NCBI GenBank assembly: GCA_902729315.2
Contig: LR746274.1
Coordinates: 3,003,037 to 3,067,036 of the forward strand
From: Spirodela intermedia
Taxonomy: Eukaryota; Streptophyta; Magnoliopsida; Alismatales; Araceae
Direction of reading: 5' to 3'
DNA length: 64,000 nucleotides
Within the stretch, counting starts at the first letter, position 1. Each line of letters starts with the position of its first letter. The notes under the pieces were generated by a model. That model saw only the letters and a program-made list of their open reading frames with translations. It was not told the origin of the DNA and searched no databases. Shown here one piece after another: positions 24,777 to 35,951 of this stretch. Both the position numbers and the translations under genes were made by a program.

Positions 24777-25498
24777 CAGGTGAGGAGTGGGGCTCGGGTT
24801 GGGGTGGGTGCCCTCTTGCCTTGATGTTTTGCCTCGGAGCGCAATGCCGTTCATGAAGGAACGAATGATTTTGAGAGAGAAAGAAAGAGAGAGAGCGCCA
24901 CACGAAATCTGCACGCTGTGCTAGCCCTGTTTCGCCGCTTGTGGTTTATCGCCTCGTTCCACGCTCCCACCCGAAATTCCGTTGTTTTTTCGTTTCTCAG
25001 TTTGGAGAGAGACAGGGTGGAGAGGGGCCACTTGACCCGGTCAACCGTTACCCGAAACGAGCGACAAAATCGCCAGTTCAGCCATGTAGCAGGCACCCAA
25101 CCCAATCGCCTGTGAACTTGAAGGCGTCGCGTTAAGATCATCCTAAATAAAATCATCCAAGGCCCAGAACAGATTGCTCAAAATTTGTGGCCAACAATCC
25201 TATTAAAGTATTGTTTTCTATATACGTATTATTCTTCTAAATGGGCGATAATGGATGTGGATGAAGAACTCTGCTAACTGCTGAAGATAGCTGCCTTCCT
25301 ACTCCCACCAAGATGGGGCTCATCAGCGGACTATTACATGCCCTCTAGGGCTTCCACCCATCTGCGGCATTTCCACAAACAATTGTACTATTATCCTGTG
25401 GAGAACGAGGTGGAGGAAAGAAAGGATGGAGTTCGGCATTCTCTCTCCGCCCACATGGCCGAGATGGAGCAGGGAGGTCTCCACCATCCACAGAGCTC

Positions 25499-25516
25499 TA
25501 TCTCTCTCTCTCTCTC
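25499..25516. repeat. (CT)n tract just after the OAT stop codon
   Basis: About nine CT units on the plus strand, GA in the transcript, starting 10 bases past the OAT stop, so inside its 3' UTR. Confidence 0.85.
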
Positions 25517-25526
25517 CTCTCTTTCT

Positions 25527-26573
25527 CTAAGAGGAATACATCCGGCGGCCGCATCGATGGCACGGTTGAGGGGAAGGAGGTTTGCTCTCCGGGGACTTCC
25601 GGTTCCGCAGCTCCGGCAGGTCCAGCCCCAGGACGTCGCCCAGTACCCTCGGCCCCTCGCTGAGCTCCTCCAAACTGACCATGTTCATGATGAACGCAGC
25701 GGGCAGGGAAAAAGGTTAGCGTTATGTCGATAATATCGCAGGCGTATTACTATCAAAAGCTCAGAAATCGATCAAAATAATCACAGAAAAAGCTAACTTT
25801 CTCCAACTCTGATCCGGGTTCTTGCCAATTTCAGCTAAAAAATAAAATACTGTGAAACTAATCTCAGGAAGATCATATTTTAAAAGGCACAGAATGGATA
25901 ATGCAAGATAATATTTCCGGCTTCTTACTATCTAAACCTCACAAATAGATGAAAACAATCACTGAACTGTTTCCATTTCTCGAATTCAGTTCCGGGTTCT
26001 TGCCAATTCGAGCCAAAAAAGCTGGGAAAGTAACCTCCGGAAGGTACTATTTTCAGAAAGCAGAATCAAGCCCTCACCTTATCGACAAGGGAGGCGCCAG
26101 TCGGATGATGGTGCCATGGGTGGGCTTCGCCAGAATCCCCCTCTCCTTCATTCGCAGGCAGATATCGAAGGCAGACACTGGAGAGAGGGTCTCCCCGTTC
26201 AGCTCCACCGCATTCAGCAGTCCTCTGCCGCGCACCTCTTTGATCAACTCGGGAAACCGCTGCTTCACCTTCTCCAGCTGACCTCGGAGCTCCACTCCCA
26301 GCTCGGCAGCCCTGAATAACATCGCCACCCGCTAACTTGACTCATCTGGAAGTTCAGAGGTCAACGGAGAGAGAGCCTTGCAAAAAGAACCACGAAGTTT
26401 TTTTCCCACAGCTAAAATTCATAACTGAAGGATTCGATAACTCCCAGCGAGTCTCTCACCCTCCATGTGGGAGAATGTTCTTATTTTTCTCTACGTCAAG
26501 GGCAGCAGAGCACATAACTTTGTCTTCTTCAAAAGTTTAATAATCCGTTGACAAGTCGTTTATTCTCGTTAAT

Positions 26574-26624
<51 letters not shown>

Positions 26625-29367
26625 ACAACACTGGAATGATGAAATACCTATCAGCAAGTCCCTCATCCTCGATGACTTTCAACGATGCGATTGCCACAGC
26701 ACTTGACAGGGGATTCCCTCCAAACGTGCTAAGAACAATCGAGAATAAGTTCAAATTCGCATCAAAGGCATCATTTTCTCACACTGGTACAAAATCACAT
26801 CAATGAAGTAATAATCATTTGAAAGAAAAACCAAAGGAAGGAAAAAATAACAACAGTAATAAGCATTTGTACCTCCCGTGCTCCCCTGGCTTAATGCACA
26901 TCATGACATCTCTGTCTGCTAGAACCGCACTCACTGGAAGTACTCCAGCACCCAATGCTTTCCCAAGAATCTAAAACCAACAAAGCTGTTCAATGACCAG
27001 CCCATCCCATCTTCCATTTTTAACGGATATTTTTATTCATCATTCTAAGGAAAACTTATTCTCCCCCTCCATCGACGAGCATTTCATCCTCGATGACATT
27101 GAATAGAAGATTCTTATCCATTATTGAATCAAAGACACCAACCATAGCAAATAACACGGCAGAATCTTATCACCAACGATCAAGAAGATGTTCATAGATA
27201 ATAGTTTAACTAGTACCACAACATCGGGCGAGATCCCTTCCCAGTCGCATCCCAGTAACTTCCCTGTGCGGCCGAGCCCAGTCTGTATTTCATCAGCGAT
27301 CATCAGAACATAGTGCCGAGAGCAGAGGTCTCTGGCAGCCCTCAGATAACCATCTGATGGCATTATGACCTGGTATTAAGCATTTAAACCAAGCACAAGG
27401 TCAAAGATTATAACCATGTGAAAGAACAGAAAACTAAAGGCGTATATTCCGGCCATGAGAAATAACGTTTAAATTAATTATTCATTAAATTCTTATTTCT
27501 GATCAGAGCTAGATCCTCCCGATTGTTTTTTCATAACTCTTGAGTACTTACTTGGCTGACATCATAGATCGGTGACATAGAGTGATCCATGCAATTAGAA
27601 TCCTTTGGGACAGATTGTTTCTCATGGGTAATGAACGTGGAAGAAGAAGTGAAGTAACTCCATCCAGAAATGATCTAAAATCATGAATTCCATTAAAATT
27701 TATATTAAATCAAATTTCACGATATTTAAGTTCATCGTGTTTGGAACGATCATTGGTTTATCTTGACACTAAAAGAATTCCTATCGTTTTATGGGACACA
27801 GACAAAATGGAATTATCTTTTAATCTCTCATTGTCAGGAGAATCTCCCAGACCTTTTTTTTAAGTAACAACAGTAAGCATCTGGGGAAGAAGAAGCCTAA
27901 TAACAAATAAATAAATAAATAACTAAATACATAAATTCGGGGTATACTCACCCCTGCCTCCCCCTGAATGGGCTCAAAGAGGAATGCAGCTATCTGTTCT
28001 CCGTGCTCTGTACACCCCAAAGTGGATTAATTAAGTGGAACTTTTTTGAGACCAATTTTCATGAAAATGGACCGAGTTCTGTATCAACAGAAGATGTGAA
28101 CCTTCGAAGATCTTCTTCAGGCCCTCAATATCACCAAAGTCAACCTTCATGTGGCCAGGCAGCAGCGGTCCAAAGCCACACACAGCTTCATTGTCGCAGC
28201 TCATAGAAATCACTCCCAGGGTACGGCCATGGAAGCACCCGCAGCAGGAGACAATGATCGCCTGAACAGGGAGATGAATTTTGTTCAGAGACAACCTTCT
28301 TCATTTGGAAGGAACACACACACACACATGTATAAACTCTAAAACCTCAGATCAAGGATAACCTTCGTTGACCACAGACTAAGATGTCACGCGGTCATCT
28401 TGTCCGAATTCGGACAGCGGTCTGCTGCTCACACTCTCCAAGAGTTTGCCCAAAATCTACGAGTTTGGAGTCGGCGGTGTTACCTTGTCCTTGGGTATGC
28501 CCTTCTTCTCATAGCCCCATTTCCTGGCCAGCTTCAGAGCCGTCTCCACGCCCTCAGCGCCCGTGTTCATCGGCAACACCATCTCGAAGCCGAACATGCG
28601 GGTCAGGAGCTCTGCGAACACGGGGAATTTGTCGTTGTAGAAGGCCCTGGAGCTGAGGGTGATCCTCCCCGCCTGGTCAACCAGAGCCTCCATGACCTTC
28701 GGGTGGCAGTGCCCCTGAGAAAAAGGAACGAGAGGATCCAACATCACTCCAATCTTGATCGTTTGATGATGGTCTTCACCGGAAGTTTGATTCATCGATG
28801 AAAACTGCTCGGTTTTCCTGACCAGGATCACACCGACCTGGTTGACTGCAGAGTAGGCGGAGAGGAAGTCGATGTACTTGTTTCCCTCGGGATCCCACAC
28901 GCAGCAACCCGCCGCTCGAGAGAACACCATGGGGATCGGATGGTAGCTGCAGGTCAAGGGTGTTCGAAATTATCGGGAAAAAACCAACCGGTTTTGTTCA
29001 CGAATCTGTAAATTTTCAACGAAACGGAGCCACGAACGACACGAGATCCGAATCATTTCCAAGGCCACAGGCGACGGATTCTTTCCCCAAGAGACGCCAG
29101 GAAAAACCAACCTTCTCATTGTCCATCCTATCAATTATATCTTCGCGAAAACCGAAATCAATCGACGGGGCCTGCGGCGTGAACTCACTTGTGAGCGCTG
29201 TGTTCCCCTTCTAATCTGATGAGCTCCTCGGAGGACGGAGGTGGGGGAGAGGGCTGGCGGCGGGTCATTTGGGAGAAGTCCCTCGAGGGGCCCCAAAACC
29301 TCCTCAGGAGGCCATGAAGAGGCCTCCTGGAAGCGACAGCGGCGGCGGCGGCGGCGGCGGCAGCCAT
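25527..29367 (-). CDS. OAT: Ornithine delta-aminotransferase, mitochondrial
   Basis: This PLP enzyme (EC 2.6.1.13) moves the delta-amino group of ornithine to 2-oxoglutarate, giving glutamate and glutamate-5-semialdehyde/P5C; in plants it acts in mitochondria in arginine breakdown. Ten exons join in frame to 482 aa: 29367-29189, 28946-28838, 28714-28484, 28261-28102, 28007-27952, 27369-27217, 26970-26873, 26728-26648, 26311-26078, 25674-25527. All junctions are GT-AG. An Ala/Arg-rich presequence starts at M1. Motifs: YHPIP (61-65), [13 protein letters not shown] in exon 3, FHGRTLG in exon 4, ADEIQTG with PLP-binding D271 (270-276), GKALG with Schiff-base K300, STFGGNP at exons 7/8, and a C-terminal CHRCGRRMY tail typical of plant OAT. 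D271-K300 spacing equals that of the human enzyme (D263-K292). The ATG at 29367 was chosen because the frame upstream has no presequence character. Confidence 0.97.
26575..26619. repeat. (AG)n microsatellite in an OAT intron
   Basis: About 22 uninterrupted AG units between the eighth and ninth OAT coding exons, close to the donor site of that intron. Likely length-polymorphic. Confidence 0.95.
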
Positions 29368-29578
29368 CTCCGGCGGCAGAGCAGGAGAAGAGGCAGCTTG
29401 ACGGTCGGAGAGGAGGGACCCCTCGTTCAATTCGGACCCAATCGACAAAAACCCGTCTTTTCCTCTGCCGTCCCAATGCGCCGATTTACTCCATTCACAT
29501 GCAGAGGGGTGCCCAACAACGGCCTCACGGCGCGGTGCTCATCCCAACACTTGCGTGACGTCCTCGCCTTCCCCCCGA

Positions 29579-29604
29579 GAAAGAGAAAGAGAGAGAGAGA
29601 GAGA
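29579..29604. repeat. (GA)n microsatellite upstream of OAT
   Basis: GA tract on the plus strand (CT on the coding strand), about 210-240 bp before the OAT start codon. Confidence 0.9.
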
Positions 29605-31162
29605 TAGAACAGAGTTTCTTTGGTTCCATCTGCCTCTGCCTCTGGTTCCTCGTTCCTCGTCACGCCGATGCAAGCGACCATCGACGGCCTTCCCGAAGGA
29701 GGAGAGATAACCACCGCCACGTCCGCAAATGGGTCGCCTTCATCTACGAACAGTATTCGACCTTCGTGCGGAAGGCATTCGCAAGAAAGCTTCAGAATCT
29801 CCAACTAGAAAATATGCACAAGAACCACCGCCATAATCCTAAAATACGCCCGTGCCCTTGGATCCCCCGGTGCAATCAGTCCACATATAACACTCCACAT
29901 ACAAGAGAATCCTATTTCTTCCTCCATAATTCTTGTAGGCTCAGCTAAATTTTTCAATAATTCTTGTGGCACCAAGGTAAACATCAACGACGAGGATTTT
30001 CACCCATCATCCTCATTCTTCAACACTCTTATACAAATAAGTAGGTCATCTACGCTCGTATCAGCTGTGTGAATTCACTGCTTACAGAGATAAATCTTCT
30101 CCAAATTTCAACTTCTTCAAAAGCAGAAGAAGAAAGAGAAAAAAAAAATTGGCTGCGGGGGCAGTCAACAGAAGAATGTGTGAATGACTTCAGGAATAGA
30201 CAACTTTGAGATAGCTGAGTTCTTCTCACAAAGTGTAGAGAAGGGTGGGCGAGTGCTCACAGAAAGCAAGTTTTTTAGTTGGATTTTGGAGAGGAAAATC
30301 TGGGCCGGAGCAGGGCAGATGAGGTTGATGGGAAGAGATCGAGAGACCCTCTGGCCAGTGAAGAAAATTCCCTAAATGGGAAGAGGGAGGAAGAAAACGG
30401 GTGTGTACAGAGACGCAGTGCGCTGTTCCAAGAAAAAATATCGAAACAAGAAAGTTACCAGGAAGAAAAGATGAACAAGGACGGCGATAAATCCTAAACA
30501 TTACTCGAAACAGGACTTAGAAACTGCACGGTTTCAAGCTTAGGGTGGGTTTAGGGGATCATCTGTGCATCACCCTTAACAAGCATGGATGGAGATGGAT
30601 GGAGACAACGCCATTCTGTGCGTAGAATGCGAGCATGGGGATGGATACCCAGGAACACCGACAAACCAACTCAAAGTAACATACAAGATTCAGGTTGGTC
30701 ACCAGAATTGGAGGCTACCCCACTTGTGAGCAGGCTAATGGGCTGAGAATGCCAAAAGGATGAAGAACAGAGATGGATCATGAACAACAACCAGACGAAA
30801 GATTAAGGGTTCGTCGGAAGCATCAATGAGAGATTAGAGATGGAGAGGGCATGGGCAACCCCATTTGCGAGCAGGAAAGAAATACAGCAGTTTTCATAGG
30901 CACCCAAATGGTGGAGCCACTAAAGACTGAAGTGGAGGCTGAAGAAGAGATACTCACCAGCTGTCCCACTCTCGGTGGATGATTGAGAATTACTGAAGAG
31001 GCAAGGAGAGAGCTTGCGATAAGAAACAGAAATTTCAAACACATATAATCTAACGGTCTTCGAGCATGTGAGTTACTTGTCTGAGAAATCCCTCACAAAG
31101 AGGATGTACTTGACAGCTGTGCTACCACAAGAAGACACAAGAGAAAAAATGTCCAAGGGCAG

Positions 31163-31227
31163 GGAGAGAGAGAGAGAGAGAGGGAGAGAGAGAGGGAGAG
31201 AGAGAGGGAGAGAGAGAGAGAGAGAGC
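31163..31227. repeat. Compound GA/GGGAGA microsatellite 3' of the KH gene
   Basis: GA runs interrupted by regularly spaced GGG, about 320-385 bp past the KH stop codon, possibly in its 3' UTR. Confidence 0.9.
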
Positions 31228-31547
31228 AGAAGTGCCTAACAAGTTCTAGGATGAGAGGATAAGAACTGACTCATTGAACACTGGTAGAGAGTGAGAGCCT
31301 TGTTGAAGTAAGTTTCAGCAGCTGATTCTCCATGATTGCAGGGTAGCTCTGGAGGCCATGAAAAGTTCCATGGAGAATTTCAAGGCCGGGCCCCCTTCCC
31401 GTCCCCCAAATGCGACGCTCTTCATGGATGAAACCTAGAGGAACTAGAGCAAGGAGAGCTTGTAGGCAAAACCGCCAAGAAAGAGGGTGGTTCACCTCTT
31501 TCAAGCTGGAAGAAGAAGCATGCCTGCCTCCAAAAGACTCCAAAAGA

Positions 31548-34500
31548 TCAAGAGGACATGATGAACGCCTGAATTAAGTTCTCTGCAGTGCGCCGCTGCT
31601 CTGCTGTGCCGGATATCTGAGCAACACGCTCGCCACGAGAAGTCTTTGACTCGACCACCTCCACATTTGCCCCAGAGATCTAAATATACACCCATAGAAG
31701 AAGTGAATTATACAGTAACTCCGATTTCCCCGGGCAATGGCGACATCACACAAGATTAATGGATTCCCATCATAGCTGTCAGAGAAACACACCTTCCGTA
31801 TGTTTGCCAGATTCGTCGCGCCCTTTCCCAGCACTTTGCCAATGGCACTGGCAGGGATCACCATCTCGACGAATGGGGGCAATCTATGAGATAAGACATG
31901 AGCATCAAAAGAGAAACCCTCGCACTGGATTGATTGAAGCATAACTATATGCCGGAAAGCATCCAGGTTTATGCATAGATATACATGCAGACGTGTGCGA
32001 ATACTAGTACATGTTCATACCTATACGTATCACGTGTATGCATAAAATCTATGAAAAAAGAAAAACTTGACAAAGGGACTGCGTCAAAATTAGGTAGTTA
32101 GTTATATGAAGGCCTAAACATTGCAAAATTAGGCAGTTAGGGACTGCGTCATTTGTGTTTAACCAGGAAAAAAAAATAATCAGAAAATGTAAAATAGAGT
32201 TATCAAAGTTTAAAAAGTTGGCAAAGTGACGAAATGCTACAGTCCTGAGAGATTGCATACCCTCCTCCGTATGGTTGCGATAAATACGAGGGCAGAGGCC
32301 CATAACCATTGTCTCCACCCTGCACAAGAGACAGAGCATAGTAAACCAAATAAGGAAACACTGAATCAGGCATGGCATGATAACATACACACACATGGAA
32401 ATATGTGGCTTCCCACAGCATGGGACTACCTGCAAAGAGCCATATCCATACATTGTGCCACCCGAAAGCATTCCCACCCCGCCCACACCATCCATTCTCG
32501 GCTCAGAGCCAAAAGGAGGAGCCGGGGGAGCAACATTGGGAACACTTGGCATCACTGAGGGCACTGCATGTCCGCTGGAATAGAGAGTCTCTACTGGAGG
32601 AGCACTCTGACCACCGTCCTCCCTCTCTTTCAAAGCAGCGTCCCTAAGCCTAAGAACAATCTGCACAAGAGCATCCCTCACAGAACTGGCGTTGCCCTGC
32701 ACCTGAGGAGAGTGATTACCGATGGTCAGCCAAGAAAAGAACCTGTGAAAAAAAAAAGGATAAGATGGCTTCAAAGGGAGGAGGACGCTTGCCTCGACGA
32801 GCTCATCATCGGATCCACTGTATTTGGGTTTATCGCCCTTGGAGATGCGAATCACCGCCTTGGATGTCTTGCGCATCTCATTAACAATTGAGCCACTCTT
32901 TCCAATGAGGCATCCGATGATCTTTGAAGGGACGAGGAGACAGATTTCTACAGTCTCAGCATCCACATCGTTGATTTTCCCCTGAAGAAGCAGCACAGCT
33001 TCCACTGCCGCTGACTTCTGATCATCCGTGCACTGTTAAAAGCCCACATTGAACGCCAATTACAGATAAATTAAAAAACCGCCCATCTTCATGAAGGCAG
33101 GAAATAATTCATCCACATATCTCCCTCCCTAGAAGTGAAAAGCAGGAAGTAAGTCGGTTCCACATACCTCCCTAGAAGTGACAGTTACGACACATTGTTC
33201 CGACATGTTCTTTGTGTCATCAACATCCACACGGGCCCCACTAGCTTGACGCACACTCTTAATCGAGCTGCCTCCTTTCCCGATGACACGACCAATCTTG
33301 TCCGATGGGCACAGTACCCGAACCACAAGCTCCTCAAAGCGAGGGCCACTAAAGGTGGGAAGGACAGGGATGGCAGGTGGATACCCTGGCCATCCACCCC
33401 CACCATCACCATATCCATGGAATTCAGGCACATGGGTGGGGGCTCCCATCATAGGCAGTGAGGATCTCGGGGGAGGAACAATTGTATCTGCACTAGGAAA
33501 AATACTTCCACCTGGGAAAATTGGGACATCCGAGGGCATCATGACACTGGGCGCAAGCTCAGGCAGAGTAGTCTCAAGGGAGATCTCTTCTTTTGGAGAG
33601 AATTTGTACATGATTGCAGAGACCGCAAAAAGGGCTCTCCTCACCGCTTCTTCATCACCAGAAATCTGCACAAGCAGAGGGAATACAAGAGGGATAAGAA
33701 GCCACAGAGCAATTGATGCAAACCAGAATGGAAGGAAAAGACAAAGAGTTCACGATAACCAGCATACCTAGACAAGAATTGAGAGGGGATCACAATAGGA
33801 ATGACTGAATATGAACCATGAAGTAAAACAAAAGTGAACAAATGCAATGTTTTGTGATTCAAAAAGCGAGAGCATCAAAAGAAGATTGAAGGGACCAAAA
33901 TATTTCGTAGGCGTACTGAAATGACAACAGATTTGATTCGTTGGTTCGCAGGTCATTTGGACCCAGTAGCATGGCAGAAATCTAGGCTTTACTGGACACA
34001 TTTTATGACAAGGACTTAACGAACGTAAGTTCGTTATAATCATTACACTTGAACGATTTGTTCTTCAGCTTTTGCCTGCAAGTAAGTTGCCCACAATCAT
34101 TGGAAAACAAATCTTATCGCATTAGCAAGTAAGTCACCCACTATCATTATTCAATGACTGATTTCTTCACATATTTAGGATATCCTTTTTTGACAATCAT
34201 TGTAGAAAAACATCATTTGTACAAGTCAAGATAAGTACAGCGCATCTCTAAGGTAAAGCATTGAAACTTCCCTTTAGGGGGTATTAAGATTTGATATTCA
34301 GATATAAAACAAAATTCCCCAAATACAGGTTTCAAATGAAAAGAATTCATCCAAAAAAAAATCCCTGCGAGGATCTATTCATGACCACAAGATCACAACT
34401 ATCTTCCGCTCAGGGAAGCATCAAGCAGAGCCAACAGGCTCAGAGCAGAGAGTCCAAAAATATTACCGAGACGAAGTTGTCAAAACTCATCGCACAGGAA

Positions 34501-35039
34501 TGGGTGGGATCCTCTGGATTCTTCTGAATGACCTTAATATTGGCCCTGGTCTTGGCCCTCAGCTTCTTGATGGTCGCCCCGGATTTTCCAATGATGTTCG
34601 CTGTTTGGCTGGCCGGCACAAGAATACGGGCCTCTTCCCTCCGTTGGTCTTCCGAGTCTCCGATGTTGGACAGTGCATTGAAGATCGTCCCATGCACCCT
34701 CAGCAGGGCGTCCTGGGCGGGGCAGAGTGGCACCGCATCGTCCTCATCCATCACGTTCTTCTTCTCATTGACGTAGCAATAGATGGTAACAATTCTCTCG
34801 TTAGAGCCAGGGAAAGGGTCGACGATCTTGATCCTCGCGTGTGTCTCCTGCCGCAGCGAGTTGATCACCTTCCCGCCCTTGCCAATGACGCTCCCTACAA
34901 CGTTGTCCGGGCAGAGCAAGCGGTAAACGACCAGTTCTCCGTTGTTTGGGTTCTCCTTGCTGAGCCTCTTAAACTGACTCCGCCCGTCGCTGCTTTCCAT
35001 CTCCCTCGCGCTGCGAGGCCGCTTCCCCGTCTCGCCCAT
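31548..35039 (-). CDS. KH-domain RNA-binding protein with five KH domains (At4g18375/HEN4/RCF3 type)
   Basis: Seven coding exons join in frame to 621 aa: 35039-34467, 33665-33168, 33032-32793, 32702-32430, 32319-32261, 31883-31793, 31679-31548. Five KH domains are seen. KH1 has GKGG at 53-56, KH2 GKSG at 151-154, KH3 GKGG at 320-323, KH4 GKSG at 401-404, and KH5 has GKGA at 567-570. A basic N-terminus (KRPRS) and a Pro/Gly-rich linker (about 225-300) fit a nuclear poly(C)-binding-type protein. Plant relatives act in mRNA processing, flowering and stress responses; this protein's targets are unknown. The length fits the At4g18375 group. The intron between 32793 and 32702 appears to start with GC (GAG then GCAAGC); all others are GT-AG. 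KH5 lacks the second glycine of GXXG, so its RNA contact may be weaker. Confidence 0.93.
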
Positions 35040-35760
35040 GGCTTCCAGACCGCCGGGGAGATTCCAGCGAGCTTCACTCCCTGAAACAGACGAGAAAGAC
35101 GAAGTAGACGTTACGGCGGATCGTCACCGGGATGCGAATGCAGCAAGAGGAGATCCGAAGCTCGAGAGGCCACTGAGAAGAGGGATGAGCGAGCGCAAGA
35201 GTAGTAATTTGCGTAGAATCCTATGCTGTACAAAGGGGCGCCGGTGATGAAGCGTCTCCTAATGGCAGAAGCCGCCGGTGATGGATAAGCCCGCCCTAAT
35301 TATGAAATAACTCAAAGAAAGGGGAGGGAAATCGCACAGGTTCGGCAGTAGCCATGGAGGAACGGGGATCTTTGTCACCCAAATTTGTCAGTAACGGGCT
35401 GAAGAAGCATAGATAATCAAAGGATGCTCGAATGCAGACCCCAAGCAGGGACTTAGCGGGAAACCACAGCCAGAAAAAACATACCCTAGGGCTGAAGTTC
35501 ACTGAGAAGGTCAGCAGGGTCCCCGGAGCCGGCACGAACGGAGTGGTAAAAACCCTAACGCTGCAGAAGCAAAAGCCTCCAAGGAGAACCGGAACCGGCC
35601 TCCCCCTCGCGAAGGGAGGAAGAAGGACGAGATGGAAACAGAAAAGAGTGTATACCTGTACATTCAACTGGTGCGAGAGAGAGAGAGCGTAATAGAAACC
35701 CTAGACGTCTACGGCCGACTCACTGGCCGAGTAGGAAAGTGGGGAGGGACGGGGAGACCG
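35040..35760 (-). promoter_or_regulatory. KH-gene 5' leader with probable UTR intron, CT tract and telobox
   Basis: On the coding strand, CTGTTTCAG then GGAG ends at about 35082, a strong acceptor 40 bases before the ATG; AATGTACAG then GTATAC near 35653 is a matching donor. Together they suggest a 5' UTR intron of about 570 bp. Upstream of the donor lie a short CT run (about 35679-35690) and, at 35696-35704, AAACCCTAG, the telobox common in leaders and promoters of plant translation and RNA-handling genes. The intron is inferred. Confidence 0.5.
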
Positions 35761-35871
35761 AAGGGACGCCCTGCCACCGGCTCAACCGGTTATCGTTCCT
35801 AAAATACCCGGTCCTCTTTCTGGGATATTTATGTTATATCTTTTCATTAAGAGCATCAAGACCCACAGCCG

Positions 35872-35951
35872 GTGAGAGAGAGAGAGAGGGGGGGTGGGTA
35901 GAGGGAGAGGAAGAGGGGGAGAGAGAGGGAGAGAGAGAGAGAGAGAGAGTG
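35872..35951. repeat. Long imperfect GA microsatellite upstream of the KH gene
   Basis: GA-rich tract broken by GGGG and GTGGGT, on the distal side of the presumed promoter. Confidence 0.9.

Larger units (their letters stand above)
29368..31547. other. OAT promoter side and KH-gene 3' side
   Basis: The interval separates two genes read in the same direction. Its left part (29368 to about 29800) is GC-rich and should contain the OAT leader, with a GA microsatellite at 29579-29604. The right part should hold the KH-gene 3' UTR. Short frames at 30823-31044 and 31271-31543 on the minus strand show no family motif. A loose duplication of a CCCCA-T-TG-GAGCAGG phrase occurs near 30718 and 30860. 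Confidence 0.45.

Noticed and set aside
25338-29607. Plus-strand open frames up to 133 codons across the OAT gene
   Set aside because: They lie opposite GC-rich OAT exons and promoter; the minus strand carries the full spliced enzyme, so these are shadows.
30823-31044. Minus-strand 73-codon frame with a hydrophobic start like a signal peptide
   Set aside because: It lies where the KH 3' UTR or intergenic DNA should be, has no family match, and hydrophobic starts arise easily by chance.
34500-35084. 194-codon plus-strand frame
   Set aside because: Exactly antisense to the first KH exon, whose minus-strand reading has two KH domains.
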